Origin: Cacajao melanocephalus
Taxonomy: Eukaryota; Chordata; Mammalia; Primates; Pitheciidae
Direction of reading: 5' to 3'
DNA length: 64,000 nt
Assembly (NCBI GenBank): GCA_963573385.1
Contig: CAUYLG010017831.1
Span: 1 to 64,000 of the forward strand
Shown here in pieces: positions 11,887-26,632 of the stretch (position 1 is the stretch's first letter; each line of letters starts with the position of its first letter). The translations under genes were made by a program, and so were the position numbers. The notes below the pieces were generated by a model, which was not told the DNA's origin, ran no database searches, and worked only from the letters and a program-made list of their open reading frames with translations.

Positions 11887-12213
11887 ACCAGGGAAAGGGC
11901 ACAATGCAATCATTCTGGGGATTAAGAAAAAGTGAGAAGGAGAAAAAGAGCAGCAAGATCACTTGGCCAGGACAGTGAACATGAGCAGATTCAGCCATGC
12001 AATGCCACCTCATCTGACCCCCACGGAAACCAAGTCAAATGGCAGCACCAGCCCCACTTGCTAGTCTAGGCCCACATTAGCAGCTCTCCGAGTTCTCCCT
12101 TGCTCTTGAATCTGCTCATCTTCACTGTCCTGGCCAAGTGATCTTGCTGCTCTTTTTCTCCGTCTTACCTTTTCTTAATCCCCAGAATGATTGTGTTGTG
12201 CCACTTCCCTGGT
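11887..12213. repeat. Long inverted repeat: two 107-bp arms, 113-bp spacer
   Basis: Arm 11887-11993 and the reverse complement of 12107-12213 align over all 107 bases without gaps, with 8 mismatches by my count (about 92.5% identity). The shared core includes agcagcaagatcacttggcc. I do not recognise either arm as a known repeat family. Confidence 0.95.
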
Positions 12214-13960
12214 TCTAAACTTGGATTCTCTTATCCATGCTCTGCCCCTCCTCCTGTGCCCCCACCACAATTGAACATTTCCCCAGAGAGCTCTCCATGG
12301 TCCTACAAGTTCTGTGAAGTGTGAGCATATCAATGCTCACACAGAAAGATACATACATGTGATCTCTGGAAGCCAAAGATAAAACGTGAGGACAGCAAGC
12401 GGGAATGGGGATGAGGTCACAGTGCTTCCTTCTGTCTTTTGAGCAGAGCATCATGCAGAATGATCAGGGGCAGAGAAGAAATGCAGCACCTTGGATGACG
12501 TGGGGACAGAAAACAAAGAGCTTTGCCATAGGCTAGGGTGCCCCAAGGGGAGATCTGCTGAGGAAAGACTTGAAAATAAATGAGGAACACTCAGTGGGGC
12601 TGGGGGGAAGATGCTGATGAGTGACTCTGCCCAGAAGTCTTGTCTCTCAGACACAGACAGTCATTGCTTAAGACATCTGGGGGCCACCCCCAGGAAGCAG
12701 GTTATGGATCCAAGACAAGAGGACCAATCAGAGAATAAAGACCAGGAGCCGGGGAGGCCAAGCTTGGATTGGAGCCAAAGGTCATAGCAGCAGGACAGAC
12801 CAAAGAAAGGATGCAAACACAAACATCTGGCTGCTGTATGAGGCACCAGGCTGTCAAGAACAAGCTGTGTCACTGGAAATTGCCTACTTCAACAACCCGT
12901 CCTTTTCTCATATGACAAAAATGCTTTAGCTAGAGCTGGCTGAAAAATAATTGATTCCCTGGGGAAAAGGAAAGAAGAATAGATTCTGAGGCATGGCAGA
13001 GTGAATGCCAGATGGCCAGGGTTTGGGGAGTGACTGAGGGGTGAGGGACGGGGTCCTTGTGTGTGTAATGATCACTCCAGGGGCCTTCTGGAAAAGGGAG
13101 AAATGGGGCTATGGCTGGGTGAGCACATAGGGCAAAGATGGTGTCTGTTTTGTTTGGAGACTGCTTAAGTGCTGATGGAAATGACCCAGCACAGGCAGGC
13201 GTTTGACAAGGCCAGGGAGAAGAGATGGCCTGGACCTAGCCTTTGCTCCAGCACTGGCTGTTTCCCTTAGCAGAAGAACTTCAAGCCAGAGATTCCTGAC
13301 TGCTCTACCACCCTCCAATGATTTCCGCGATTCTAATTACTGTTTCCACCCTTTTGTTTATTTTCTACTCCCCCATTTTTGTTCTAAACACTCATACCAG
13401 AGGATCTGACCCACCATTAGGCACAGATGCCTGGGTAAGTGGCCAAGGAGGTAGAGAAGTGTCGGGGAAGGGAAGCCATGAAGTCAAGGTTGAATTGAGT
13501 CAGGGATGGGAGATGAAACAATAGGCAATGAAAAAATGGGTGGGGAGGAAGTGGTACTGGGGGCTCAGGGAGTGTGGGTTGTGGCTTAAATGGGCAGGGG
13601 GTGCAGGGGACAGAAGCTGTGAATAGACATGAGAAATAGGAAAGTCACAACCTGAGAGAGTGAAGCAGAGAAGAGTCAGGAGTAGGCTACGGCCTCAACC
13701 TCTCCAAATTCCTCTCATGTGGTGTCTTGTGGTGAGCCTGTTCCTCCCACCTTGGTGAAGTAAGGCCCTAAATCACTCAGCCCTGCAGACGGCACCCCCA
13801 GAGGTGCGTTGGCTGCAGCCTCCACTGGGGCCCCAGGTCCCTTGGCAATTCTTCCATTTGCTTTCTTGTTCTCCTCTGCATCATTTCCAGACCTTTACCT
13901 CCTCCCACCATCACCTGCCTCTGTCCCTTCCTCAACACAGACTGTACTTTAAAAAAATTC
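12214..13960. other. Unassigned intergenic sequence
   Basis: Purine-rich and G-rich stretches but no gene, RNA or named repeat. Confidence 0.4.
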
Positions 13961-13962
13961 TA

Positions 13963-14230
13963 TCTGGGGATGGTGGCTGATATCTGTAATCCCAGCACCT
14001 TGGGAAGCTAGCTTTGAACCTAGGAATTTGAGACCAGCCTGGATCACAGGGTGAAACCCGGTCTCTACAAAAACTTAGCTGGACATGGTGGTTTATACCT
14101 GTAGCCCCAACTACTTGGGAGGCTGAGGTGGGAGGATCACCTGAGCCTGGGAGGTTGAGGCTTCAGTGAGCTGTAATTGTACCACTTTACTGCATCCTAA
14201 GCAATAGAGTGAGACCCTGTCTCAAAACAC
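13963..14230 (+). mobile_element. AluJ-type SINE
   Basis: Clear dimeric Alu order (ctgtaatcccagcacc, gagaccagcctgg, ggaggctgaggtgggagg, gagaccctgtctc), heavily diverged, and in keeping with an old J-type copy. Confidence 0.9.
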
Positions 14231-14329
14231 AAAATCCTAATACAAAAAAATCCCTTGAGAAATGATCTCCCTCGGCTTCCTTTACGAATTCATTTGCCTA
14301 GAAATCACTCTAATCCTTCCTCTTGGTGC

Positions 14330-15483
14330 AGAAACTGAAATCCATGCCAGTTTAAGGTCTGTGCTCCTCTAGAGCCTTGATTGAATCGCTCTTCTTCCTC
14401 CCTTGCCCCAATACTTTATCATGACACTCATATGTCATCAAAGTCTCCCAGGATGCTCTCTTGCTCCTTAACTTGTAGACTGCTGAAGTCTTCTCTGCCC
14501 TAGATTGTGGTCCAGCTCTCTCTGGTGACATCCCCTTCCTCCTTCATTCTCTGCCACGCATCTTTTAGAAGTTGTTTACTTTTAATTGACCATTGAGACC
14601 TGGACCAGGGCCACCTTCCCTCTACTCCCTCAACTGCTAGCACTGCCACCCATCCCATCTACCATTTTTAAACCCATGGACTTTTCAGGCTATATCTTTC
14701 CAGGTTTCTGCCCTTTTTACCGCATTGACCATGCTCACCTTCTTAATGCTGTGTCACAGCTTCCAAGACACCCCACACTCCCAGTGCTGCCCATTCAGAT
14801 TTGCCTGTCACTTTCCCATCTCTTGCCTGGGCTCCTCTGTCCACCACATTCCTGATGATGTTGCTCAGGGTTCTCCCCTTGAAACTTGATTTTTCCGCTC
14901 TTTGCCTGTTCTCTGTGATCTTAATGGCCTCCATGCTGTTGACTCCCAAACATTTACCTTTGTGTATTGCATCTCCCTGAGCTTTGGATTTATACATTCA
15001 ACTGCCTATGGAACACATTTGTATGTCCCATAAACTTCCCCTAATCGGCATGTCAAAAACTGAATTCACAAACTCCCTTTATTCCCCAAACCAGCTTTTA
15101 TTTCTCATTTTTGCTGCAAAATCACCATCCACCTAAGTTTCTCCCACTACGTTGTCCCCTCAACATCTAACGAATCACCAAGGCTCACTTTTATCTCTTG
15201 TATATTTCTGGCAGCTGTCACCTCTCTCTCACCCTGTTTCTATGGTCCTGGTCAGGCTCTATGACCTCTCACTGGGGCCATGTCAGTGGCCTCTCATTTA
15301 GGGTCCTGCGTGGCTGGTTCCTACAGGCTTCTCCAGACTCTGAGTCTACCGTGTTGATCTTGCCTTGTGTGCCCAGTGGCTTTAAGGGGGCTGTCTTTAC
15401 TGTTCCCACTTTTAAGGCTAACAATTCCCACCAGACACTTGCTTTAGTGCCTATTCATTTGCTAATTGGGTTTCTTACATTGA
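14330..15483 (+). mobile_element. L2 LINE, left part of an interrupted copy
   Basis: Phrases along the stretch follow the L2 ORF2 and 3' region, such as ctgcctatggaacacatttg, gtcaaaaactgaattcacaa and caccatccacctaagtttct. No intact frame. It seems to resume at 18396 after the nested LTR insertions. Confidence 0.65.
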
Positions 15484-15604
15484 TGTATTAGTTTGCTAAT
15501 GCTGCTCTAACAAAATACCACAAACTGACTGGCTTAAAACAATAGATGTATGTTCCTGAGGAGTTCTGGAAAGTAGGAGTCTGAAATCAAGGTGTCAGCA
15601 GGGC

Positions 15605-16020
15605 TGTATGGTTCATTCTTGCACTGCTAAAAAGAAATACCCAAGACTGGGTAATTTATAAAGAAAAGGTTTAATTGGCACATGGTTCCATAGGCTGTTC
15701 AGGAAGCATAGTGGCTTCTGCTTCTGGGGAGGCCTCAGGAAACTTATAATCATGGAAGAAGGCAAAAGGGAAGCAGGCACGTTTTACATGGCCAGAGCAG
15801 GAGCAAGAGAGAAAGGTGGGAGGTACCACACACTTTAAAACAATGAGATCTTGTGAGAACTCACTCACTATACTGTAATGAAGAGGATGGCTCTGAACCA
15901 TTAATGACAACTCCGCCTCCATGATCCAATCATCTCCCACAAGACCCCACCTCCAACACTGGAAATTACAATTAGACTTGAGATTTGGACAGGGTCACAT
16001 ATTCAGACCACATTATTCCA
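15605..16020 (-). repeat. 3' LTR of the antisense MaLR
   Basis: In plus-strand reading it begins tgtatggttcattcttgcac and contains gactgggtaatttataaag, typical of the antisense MST/THE1 LTR end. Confidence 0.85.
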
Positions 16021-17641
16021 CCCCTACCCCCTCCCAAATTTTATGTCCTTCTCAAATTTCAAAATATAATCATGCCCAACAGTCCCCCAAAGTCTTAACT
16101 TATTTCAACATTAACTCAAAAGTCCAAAGACCAGAGTGTCATCTGAGACAAGACTAGTCCTTTCCACCTGTGATCCTGTAAAATAAAAAAACAAGTTAGT
16201 TACTCCCAAGATACAATGGGGGTACAAGCATTGGGTAAATACTCCCATGAGGGTACAGGCATTGGGTAAATACTCCCAAAAGGGAGAAGGTAACAAAAAT
16301 AAAAGGGCTACAGGCCCCATGCAAGTCCAAAACCCAGCAGGACAGTCATTAAACCTCAAAGCTCCAAATTGATTTCCTTTGACTCCATGTCTCACATCCA
16401 GGGCACAGTGGTGCAAGGGGTGGCCTCCCAAGGCCTTGGGCAGCTCTAACTCTGTGGCATTGCAGGGTTCAGCCTCTATGGCTGCCCTCAAGGGCTGATG
16501 TTGAGTGTCTGTAGCTTTTCCAGGTTCAGAGTGCAACCTGCTGGTGAAGCTTTCATTCTAGGGTATGGAGGATGGTGGTCCTCTGCTCACAGCTGCACTA
16601 TGTAGTGCCCCACTACCCAACCCCACGTTTTCTCTCTGCACTGCCCTAGTAGAGGTTCTACATGAGGCTCTGCCCCTGCAGCAGGCTTCTGCCTGGACAT
16701 CCAGGCTTTTCCATACATCCTCTGAAATCCAGGCAGAGGTTCCCATACCTCAGTTCTTGCACTGTGTGCATCTGCAGGCTTTACACTGTATGAAAACTTA
16801 TAAGGCATATGGCTTGCACCCTCTGGAACAGCCACCTGAGCTATAAATGGGCCCCTTTGAGCCACAGCTAGAGCTGGACTGGCTGGGATGCAGGGAGCAG
16901 TGTCCAGAGGCTGTGCTGGGCAGTAGGGCACTGGACCTGGACCACAAAATCATTCAGTCCTCCTAGGCCTCTGGGCCTGTGATGGGAGGGGCTGCCACGA
17001 TGTTCTTTGAAATACCTTTAAGGCCTTCTCCGCATTGTTCTGGCTATCAGCACTTGGCTCCTCTTATGAAAATTTCTGCATCCAGCTTGAATTCCTTTCC
17101 AGAAAAGGGGTTCTTCTTTTCTACCATGTGGCCAGGCTGAAAATTTTCCAAAATTTTTTACTCTGCTTCACTTTTAAATATAAGTTCCAGTTTCAGGTCA
17201 TTTCTTGGCTCATGCACGTGAGATAGGCTGTTTATAGCAATTAGGTCACATCTTGAATACTTTATTGCTTAGAAATTTCTTCTGCCAGATATCCTAAATC
17301 ATCACTTTCAAGTTCAAAGTCCCACAGAGCCTTAAAGCAGTGGCACAATGCCTCCAACCTCTTTGCTAACACATAACAAAAGTGACGTTTTCTCCAGTTG
17401 CCAATATATTCCTCATCTCTGTCTGAGACCTCCTCAGCCTGGACTTCATTGTCCATATCACCTTCAGTATTTTGGTCACAGCCATTCAACAAGTCTCTAG
17501 GAAGTTCAAACTTTCCCTCACCCTCTTGTTCTCTTCTGAGCCCTCCATACACTTCCAACCTCTGTTCATTATCCAATTCCAAAGTTGATTTCACATTTTC
17601 ACTTATCTTTATAGCAATGCACCACCCAAGTAGCAATTTTC
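16021..17641 (-). pseudogene. MaLR internal region with decayed open-frame remnants
   Basis: About 1.6 kb, homologous to the internal regions at 27528-29090 and 40214-42148. The longest frames on the minus strand are about 124 codons (17262-17636) and 141 codons (16111-16536); both are uninterrupted only by chance or partial retention. No protease, polymerase or envelope signature is seen. A 31-bp tandem duplication at 16221-16282 is not seen in the other two copies. Confidence 0.8.
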
Positions 17642-18058
17642 TGTATTAGTCTGTTCTTGCATTGCTATAAAGAAATAATCAAGACTGGGTAATTTATTTT
17701 AAAAAGGAGGTTTAATTGGCTCACATTTTTGTAGGCTGTACAGGAAGCACAGTGGCTTCTACTTCTGGGGAGGCCTCAGGAAACTTATAATCATGGCATA
17801 AGGCAAAGGAAAAGCAGGCATGTCTTACATGATCAGAGAAGGAGCAAGAGAGAGAGTCAGGAGGTGCCACACACTTAAAAAAAAAAGATCATAAGAACTC
17901 ACTCACTATACAACCAGTACTAATGAGGGACGGTGCTCAACCATTCATGAGAACTCTGCCCCTATGATCCAATGACTTCCCGCCAGGCCCTACCTCCAAC
18001 ACTGGGAATTACAATTCAACATGAGTTTTGGGTGGAGACGCAGAGCCAAACCATATCA
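17642..18058 (-). repeat. 5' LTR of the antisense MaLR
   Basis: In plus-strand reading it starts tgtattagtctgttcttgca and ends gagccaaaccatatca, the exact ends expected for this LTR group. Confidence 0.88.
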
Positions 18059-18395
18059 ATGGCCATGCTCATGCTCCGGTTTCTGTGGTTGCAGGCAATG
18101 CTTGGTGTTCCCAGGTGTGCAGCTACACAACTCTCATTTCTGCCTCCATTATCACACAGCATTCTTCCTGTATGTTTGTGTCTTCACATGGCATTCTCCT
18201 CTCTGTGTGAGTCTGTCTCTGCCACTTTTCTCCTCTTATAAAGACACCAGTCGTATTGGATTAGGGTACACACTAATAACTTTATCATAACTTGATTACA
18301 TCTGCAAAGACCTGATTTCCAAATAAAGTTACATTCTCAGATACTGAGGTTAGCACTTCAACACATCTTTTTGGAGACATATTCAACCCATAACA

Positions 18396-18650
18396 GTTGA
18401 GAAGAGCTTTCTTACATTTATCTGCATGCCAAGTTCTTTGTTAAGATTCAGATCTCCTCTCAGGTTTTCTTTCCTGCAGGAAGAATTCCCAAGATGCCTT
18501 ATGCCCATTTCCATATTGGTGGCACCACCATATTACATTGAAGTTATATTTTTATATGCCTTCTCCCCTATTAGACTACTGGCTCCTCAAGGCCAAGGAT
18601 ATTCATATATGCCCAGGGCAAAGCCTGGTGTCTAAAAGATGATATTTGAA
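18396..18650 (+). mobile_element. L2-like LINE, probable right part of the interrupted copy
   Basis: Phrases such as ttcagatctcctctcaggtt and gactactggctcctcaaggc fit the L2 3' region. The link to 14330-15483 is inferred from shared direction and the clean excision model. Confidence 0.5.
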
Positions 18651-19154
18651 GCAGAATTCAGATTTTGTGTGTATGTAGTTTAAATCTATTTTTTCTTTAT
18701 TGAGAGTTCTTATTGTGAAAAGAAAAATTATGTTTTCCAAATCATATACCCTGGGGGCACCCAAAAAAGATCCATTGGCATGTAGAAATAATAGATTAGA
18801 ATATCTGTGTACATATCTTATCTCTTCCTTTAAAAGCTTTTTGTTATATGTGTATTATTATGTCTATATTATATTTGTACATAGTATAGATATACAATGT
18901 AGGAATATTAGTAAGTAATGAATAACGTTAGTAAATAAATACAAACATTGGTACATGCTAACATATATCTCTATGTTTTCCTTTTAAATGACAACAATCA
19001 CTAATTTAAAGTGGCTTCACCAAGGTAGGCAAAAAAATCACATTTGAAAAAATACTCAGCACTCTGGCTCATTCAAATGATCCATCCTCTTCCTTGACCC
19101 ATCAGGGCTTCAATTCCTGTTGCACTGAGCCTTTGTTTTTAAAAAATTACCATT
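18651..19154. other. Unassigned AT-rich sequence
   Basis: No gene or named repeat. Confidence 0.4.
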
Positions 19155-19202
19155 TCCCACTCCAGCCTGGGCCATAGAGCAAGACCCCGGCTCAAAAAAC
19201 TA
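19155..19202 (+). repeat. Alu 3'-end fragment
   Basis: About 45 bases, including ccactccagcctgggccata and agcaagaccccggctcaaaa, match the Alu right end only. Confidence 0.7.
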
Positions 19203-21177
<1,975 letters not shown>

Positions 21178-21715
21178 AAACTAACCTTTGCTGGGTGCTG
21201 TTATATGCCAGTCATGATGCTATAGTCTCTCACAAACAATATCTTACTTAATTCTCACAACAACCTTGTGAAAAAGGTACTATTATCCCTATTGCAAAGA
21301 TAAAGAAACTGGCCCAGTGCAGTGGCTCATGCTTGTAATCCCAGCACTTTGGGAGGCTGAGGTGGGAGGCAGATCACTTGAGGTCAGGAGTTCGAGACCA
21401 GCCTGGCCAACATGGTGAAATCCCATCTCTACTAAAAATACAAAAAAATAGCCAGGCATGGTGGTGCACGCCTGTAATTCCAGCTACTCAAAAGGCTGAG
21501 ACATGAGAATCACTTGAGCCCAGGTGGTGGAGGTTGCAGTGAGCTGAGATTGTGTCATTGTACTCCAGCTTGGGAGGTAGAGCAAGACTGATTCAAAATA
21601 AATAAATAAAAGGAAACTGATGCTTAAAGAGATGAATTGATTTGCTTGAGGTCATCCAATTAGCAACTGAGGACATGAGCTCAAATCTCTGTTCTCACAG
21701 TCTTACGCAATAGTT
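21178..21715 (-). repeat. MIR SINE, antisense, split by an Alu
   Basis: The left part (21178-21310) has the order ctgggtgctgttatatgcca, then ttaattctcacaacaacctt. The right part (21610-21715) continues with gaaactgatgcttaaagaga and ttgcttgaggtcatccaatt, so the Alu landed inside the MIR. Confidence 0.85.
21311..21609 (+). mobile_element. Alu (S-type) inside a MIR
   Basis: Full-length order from ggcccagtgcagtggctcat to a taaataaataaaa tail, with the diagnostic gaccagcctggccaacatgg. Flanks aaagaaact and aaaggaaact are close to a duplication. Confidence 0.92.
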
Positions 21716-22314
21716 GTGTCACTCTGGATAACCTTGTCCAGCCTAGGATGCTTGAAATGCTTCCACAACATCCCCTCTGAGTGGGTGTCCAGCCTTGGCT
21801 TCTATGTCTATGAGGATAAGGGACTCACCTATTTGAGAAGTCCTATTTCACTTGTGAAGAAGTCTGCAGCTAAAAACATCTGACTTATATTGAGCTGAGT
21901 TATAACTTTCTGAAACACTAATCATTTGGTACCTACTCCTTCTCGAAAGATTACACACAAAAAATAAGATCACTTTTTAATTTGTGAGAAGAGTCTTGTG
22001 TTCTCAAGGCCAAGATGACAAGTATTCCAATCCTACTAACAATCCTGAAACTTACATAAGCATATAAGCATACCACTTATGAGCAGATAAGGATTGCTGA
22101 TTAATCAAATAATTCAATAATAATCAAAAGATGGGGATTCTTCATTAGATATCAAAGTAGACAAATGTTATTTGTTTGATTCAACATTCTTTGCTTTATG
22201 AAATCACCTCTTTCCATGTGGGCTTGAGGGACCTGTCAATCATGTTGCCCCACCCTTTTGTCAGATACAGGATGACACTCAACTCAGGATAGCCACTCAG
22301 AATAGTCCCTTCTC
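21716..22314. other. Unassigned intergenic sequence
   Basis: No gene or named repeat. Confidence 0.4.
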
Positions 22315-22489
22315 AGGCACTGGGCTGGGTGCTAAAAAATGAGGTATCCCAGCTCAGGCCAGTCGCATTTTCTTTCTCTATCTACTCTCAATCCTTAGCT
22401 GATGTCCAGTCCCATGGTTCTAAATATTATCTAAATGTCACTAACTTGCCTGTGTATTCTCTAGCCTGGTCCACTCCCCTAACTACAGA

Positions 22490-22492
<3 letters not shown>

Positions 22493-22539
<47 letters not shown>
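22493..22539. repeat. (AT)n microsatellite
   Basis: About 23 uninterrupted AT units. It can form cruciform DNA and is likely polymorphic. Confidence 0.97.
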
Positions 22540-22540
<1 letters not shown>

Positions 22541-22613
22541 CTGCCTGTTCACTGTTTCTCCTTGGCTGTCTAATAGGCATCTTACATTTAGCATGTTTAA
22601 AACTGAGCTCTCT

Positions 22614-22911
<298 letters not shown>

Positions 22912-24215
22912 AAAACTGAGCTCTCTACATCCACCTCACTCAATGTACACCTCTCATAATTTACCACATTTTGATAAGCAGCAACTCCATTCCATCACTT
23001 GGAAAAACTCTCAGAAGCACCTTGAACTCCTTGCCTTCTACACATAATTTATAAGCAAATTCCACCTCTAGCTTCAAAATATGCTCCAAATTGTACCTCT
23101 TTAAATCTCTTGAAATACTGTGATTTTGATGGAAGCCATGGTGACAATTGCATCCATAGCAGCCTCCCTTGTTCTTTGAAGAAGAGAAAAGCAGCCCCTG
23201 ATAGCTGGGATCTGCCTGGCACCCACACACAGAATATCCACATCAGACAAAGCCACTCTATGGCTATGATGGACTGAAACAAAAACATTGTCCAAATGCA
23301 AAAGTGACCAAACATCTTCCTAGCCTAAGTGATTACTGTTTCTTTATCAATCAAATTTTCCATCACACTTTGTTCTTCCCACCTTCAAAATAAGAATGAT
23401 TAAAATACACTGCTATGGATTAGCCTGATGGCACCCAAGGCCCTACTTTCTTAATCCCCACTCTCAAATCACCTGACAGAACCCTAAACCCTGCAGTAAG
23501 TTACATCCATTTTTTAAAACAGAGACACCTCCCACTTCTTCTTATTGCAACAAATCAATAAAACCAAACTACAGACTGGTGGTCTTTGGCTGGAGGACAC
23601 TCATACCCCTACAATCTAATCTCTGCACAACATCATGTAGAACCTTCTAAAGCATCAGAACACATCACTGTCCTGCTGAACACCCTCCCATAGTGTCCCG
23701 TGTTACTTAGGGCAAAGAAAGAATCCTTATCATAGTCTATAAGGCTTTATAAGATAGCCAACCCCAAGCCCAAAACCTCATCTCCTGCTGCTGCCTTCTT
23801 TGTTCTTGACTTTCTAGAGGCAATGGTTTTCTTGTAGTTTCCTAAGCAGAATGAGCAGCTTCCAATCTCAGAGCCTCCATACTTGCTGCTTCCTAAATCT
23901 GGATTACTCTTCCTCCGGATGTGGATATTCACAGAGCTTACTTTTTCACTTCCTTCGGGTTTTTGCTTAAATATCACTATTATGTCGTCAGAGAGGCTGT
24001 CCTGCCATCCTGTCTGGAAAGCCCCTTTGCAATGACACTTTACCACCTTACCATACCTTTTTCTTATTTGTCACATATGTCATCACATGGCATGTTGCAT
24101 CTCAAAATCTTAAGCATCAAGAGGCAGAGGAGTGATTGTTTCCACTGCTGTACCTTCAGCACTTGAGTGGTACATGCCACACACATTAAATATAGGCTTA
24201 TTGAATAAATGAATC

Positions 24216-24480
24216 TGAAGGTGGGCACATGGACTAAGCTAGGCCAATAAGAATCCTCCCATGAGATGCCCTCTGTGGACACTGGGAGCAGAAAGGCCCT
24301 CTTCTTTGATCAATCACAAGTCAAGGGTCTAAGTTTGAGACTGCCAGTGGCTTTCTCGTCTACCAGGAGGTGGGGTGGGGAGACTGCCATTGAGAATAAA
24401 GCCAACATTCTGAGGGAACAAGGTGGAAGGAGGGCACAAGACAATTTGAATCAATAAATGCTATTTTATTGCCTAAGTGA
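24216..24480. other. Unassigned sequence between L2 and Alu
   Basis: No feature recognised. Confidence 0.4.
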
Positions 24481-24757
24481 TTTTTGTTTTTGAGCAGAGT
24501 CTCACTCTATCACTCAGGCTGGAGTACAGTGGCACAATCTTGGCTAATTACAATCTCTATCGATTCTCATGCCTCAGCCTTCTGAGTAACTGGCTTTACA
24601 GGTGTGCACCATCATGCCTGCCTAATTTTTGTATTTTTAGTAGAGATGGGTTTTTGCCATGTTGGCCAGGCTGGTCTTGAACTCCTGGCCTCAGGTAATC
24701 TGCCTGCTTCAGCCTTCCAAAGTGCTGGGATTACAGGTGTGGGCCATAGAGCATGGC
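24481..24757 (-). mobile_element. Alu, antisense, with exact 14-bp target duplication
   Basis: Antisense Alu order (gagtctcactctatcactca, ttttagtagagatgg, aaagtgctgggattacaggt). The 14-base flank tattgcctaagtga occurs at 24467-24480 and 24758-24771. Confidence 0.95.
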
Positions 24758-24771
24758 TATTGCCTAAGTGA

Positions 24772-26164
24772 ATTTAAGTCACTTGAAGCAGAAGGAGTTC
24801 TAATTAATACAGACACCTTCCTAAGGTGTGGCTTGTGGGTTTGACTATGATATTCCAGGTACATCCAAATGACAGCACAGGGCAGAACAACATGCCTTTA
24901 TTTCTTCTTTTAAACTTCACGCTTCTGTGATCACAGCTTGAGATGGTGTTTTTCTATTGGCCAACATATCACAATGTTGGTGCCTATTGAGCTTATTCTA
25001 CAGAGGTACCTTGTTTCCTGAAAAAAAAAAATCCCCCTTTACATCCAGGTACACCTTGTGGAGGCTAGATGGTTTTTCCTTATTGCATAGGTGACTTTAT
25101 TTCTATGAAAGAATATCAATGATATCACCTGCAAGACTGATTCTACATTCAACAGAGGAAGAGTATCAGTATGATGGTCCCTTGTCTGAGAGAAAAAATT
25201 CAGACTGACTTCTATGCAGGTCTTAGAAAATGCCCAATGGAGGGAAATGTCAATGGGAGGTCCTTGAATGGATAAGTAGGTCATCCACTTCTCCAGGCAC
25301 ACCATCATCCCATTCATTCACAGAAGCATCATTTCAGAATTGTCTTAATTATTTGCCTGAGGCTTTCACCAAACAAAGATCACTGCAAGACACAGTCATT
25401 ATGACATTATCTCTGCAAGACACAGTAAAAATATTATTGCATCTATTACACTACCTAGTGTTAACTAAGTAAACTCTCACAAGAAAAATGACATTTAAAA
25501 TTAATACAAGAAAACACTTGGCTTCTCTTGAGGAAATGGCATGCTTTCTCCTTTTGATATTGACAATTAGGTAACTGATTGTGCTTGCCTTTCACATTGG
25601 CTTCTGGGAAGCTCAAGGTCAGTCTTCTTCTTTTTTTTAAGCTTAATTAGAGACATTCTGTTGGTTCTGAGGAGGGTGTGTGCACATTTAATTAACTTTT
25701 GCTCTGATTCTAATCTCCTACTTTTAATAGTATTTTCCCCAAATCCTGTCTTTATTTTTCCTTTTTAAAAATCATAATTTCATTGAGTATGTTCTTGTTA
25801 TTATGACAATTTTGTGCATGTGTTTATAACAAAATCCTGCCGACCGGGTCCAGAGTCCTAACACAGCCTTAATCATAAGGAACTAGATAATAGCTCTTGG
25901 ACAAATTAAATGATGTCCCGGGATCTCATTTTCCTCACCTGAAAAATGAGGTCATTGGGTTACACCTTGGTTTCTTTTAGCCCTAACTTCCTTCTTAATT
26001 GGATAGAGACCCAGAGCGTTGACAGATTTCATTTTCTTCATAGTTGTACACATGGGCCTCACCAGGCCATTCCTCATTCCTGCAGTGATGTAGTTGTCAG
26101 CCAGGAGACTCACATTTGTTATAGAGTTTTGTTCAGTTTTTAGTGGAATGCATCTCCTACAATC
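24772..26164. other. Unassigned intergenic sequence
   Basis: Only short frames and no named repeat. A direct duplication of ctgcaagacacagt occurs near 25383 and 25412. Confidence 0.4.
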
Positions 26165-26632
26165 TGCATTAGTCTTCTCAGGCATTTTGTAACAATTTTC
26201 ACTAACTAAGTGGCTTAGCCAACAAAAATTTATTCTCTCAGGCTGTAGGTCAGAAGTGTGAAATAAGTATCACTGGACTGAAATCAAGGTGTCAATAAGA
26301 GTGAGATCCCTCTGCAGGTTTTGGGGAGAATCTGACCCTTGCCTCTTCCAGCTTCTGGTGACAGCCAGTATTCCTTGATTTATGGCTACTTTACTCCAAT
26401 CTCTGTGGTCACATTGCCTTCTCCTCTTCTCCATGTGTAATCTCCCACTGTGTTCTCTTATAAGGACACTTGTGATTTCATTTATGACCCACCCTGATAA
26501 TCTAGGATAACCTCCTCATGTCAAGATCCTTAATATAATCACATCTACAAAGACTCTTTGTCTTTATAACATGTACAAGTTCTAGTGGTTAGAACCTCAT
26601 ATTTTTTAGACAATTTCACCATTTTATACCAG
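26165..26632 (-). mobile_element. MLT1-like LTR, antisense
   Basis: Phrases gaaatcaaggtgtcaataag, ttgcctcttccagcttctgg and acatctacaaagactc follow the antisense MLT1-type order. Ends are approximate. Confidence 0.7.

Larger units (their letters stand above)
15605..18058 (-). mobile_element. Complete MaLR provirus (MST/THE1 group), antisense
   Basis: Two LTRs of about 416-417 bp flank about 1.6 kb of internal sequence. Flanking agggc (15600-15604) and atggc (18059-18063) fit a 5-bp target duplication with one mutation. MaLR elements are old, non-autonomous relatives of ERVL, mobilised by other elements' enzymes; no functional viral genes are present. Confidence 0.88.
15484..18395 (-). mobile_element. 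MLT1-like LTR, antisense, split by a MaLR provirus
   Basis: The parts are 15484-15604 and 18064-18395. The first runs from tgtattagtttgctaatgct to tcagcagggc; the second resumes with catgctcatgctccgg and ends ttcaacccataaca. Joining them gives the normal MLT1-type order. Flanks attga (15479-15483) and gttga (18396-18400) look like a 5-bp duplication with one change. Confidence 0.8.

Noticed and set aside
16111..17636. Minus-strand frames of 141 and 124 codons inside a MaLR
   Set aside because: They belong to the decayed internal region of an old retroelement; homologous regions at 27.5 and 40.2 kb are broken, so no functional protein is claimed.
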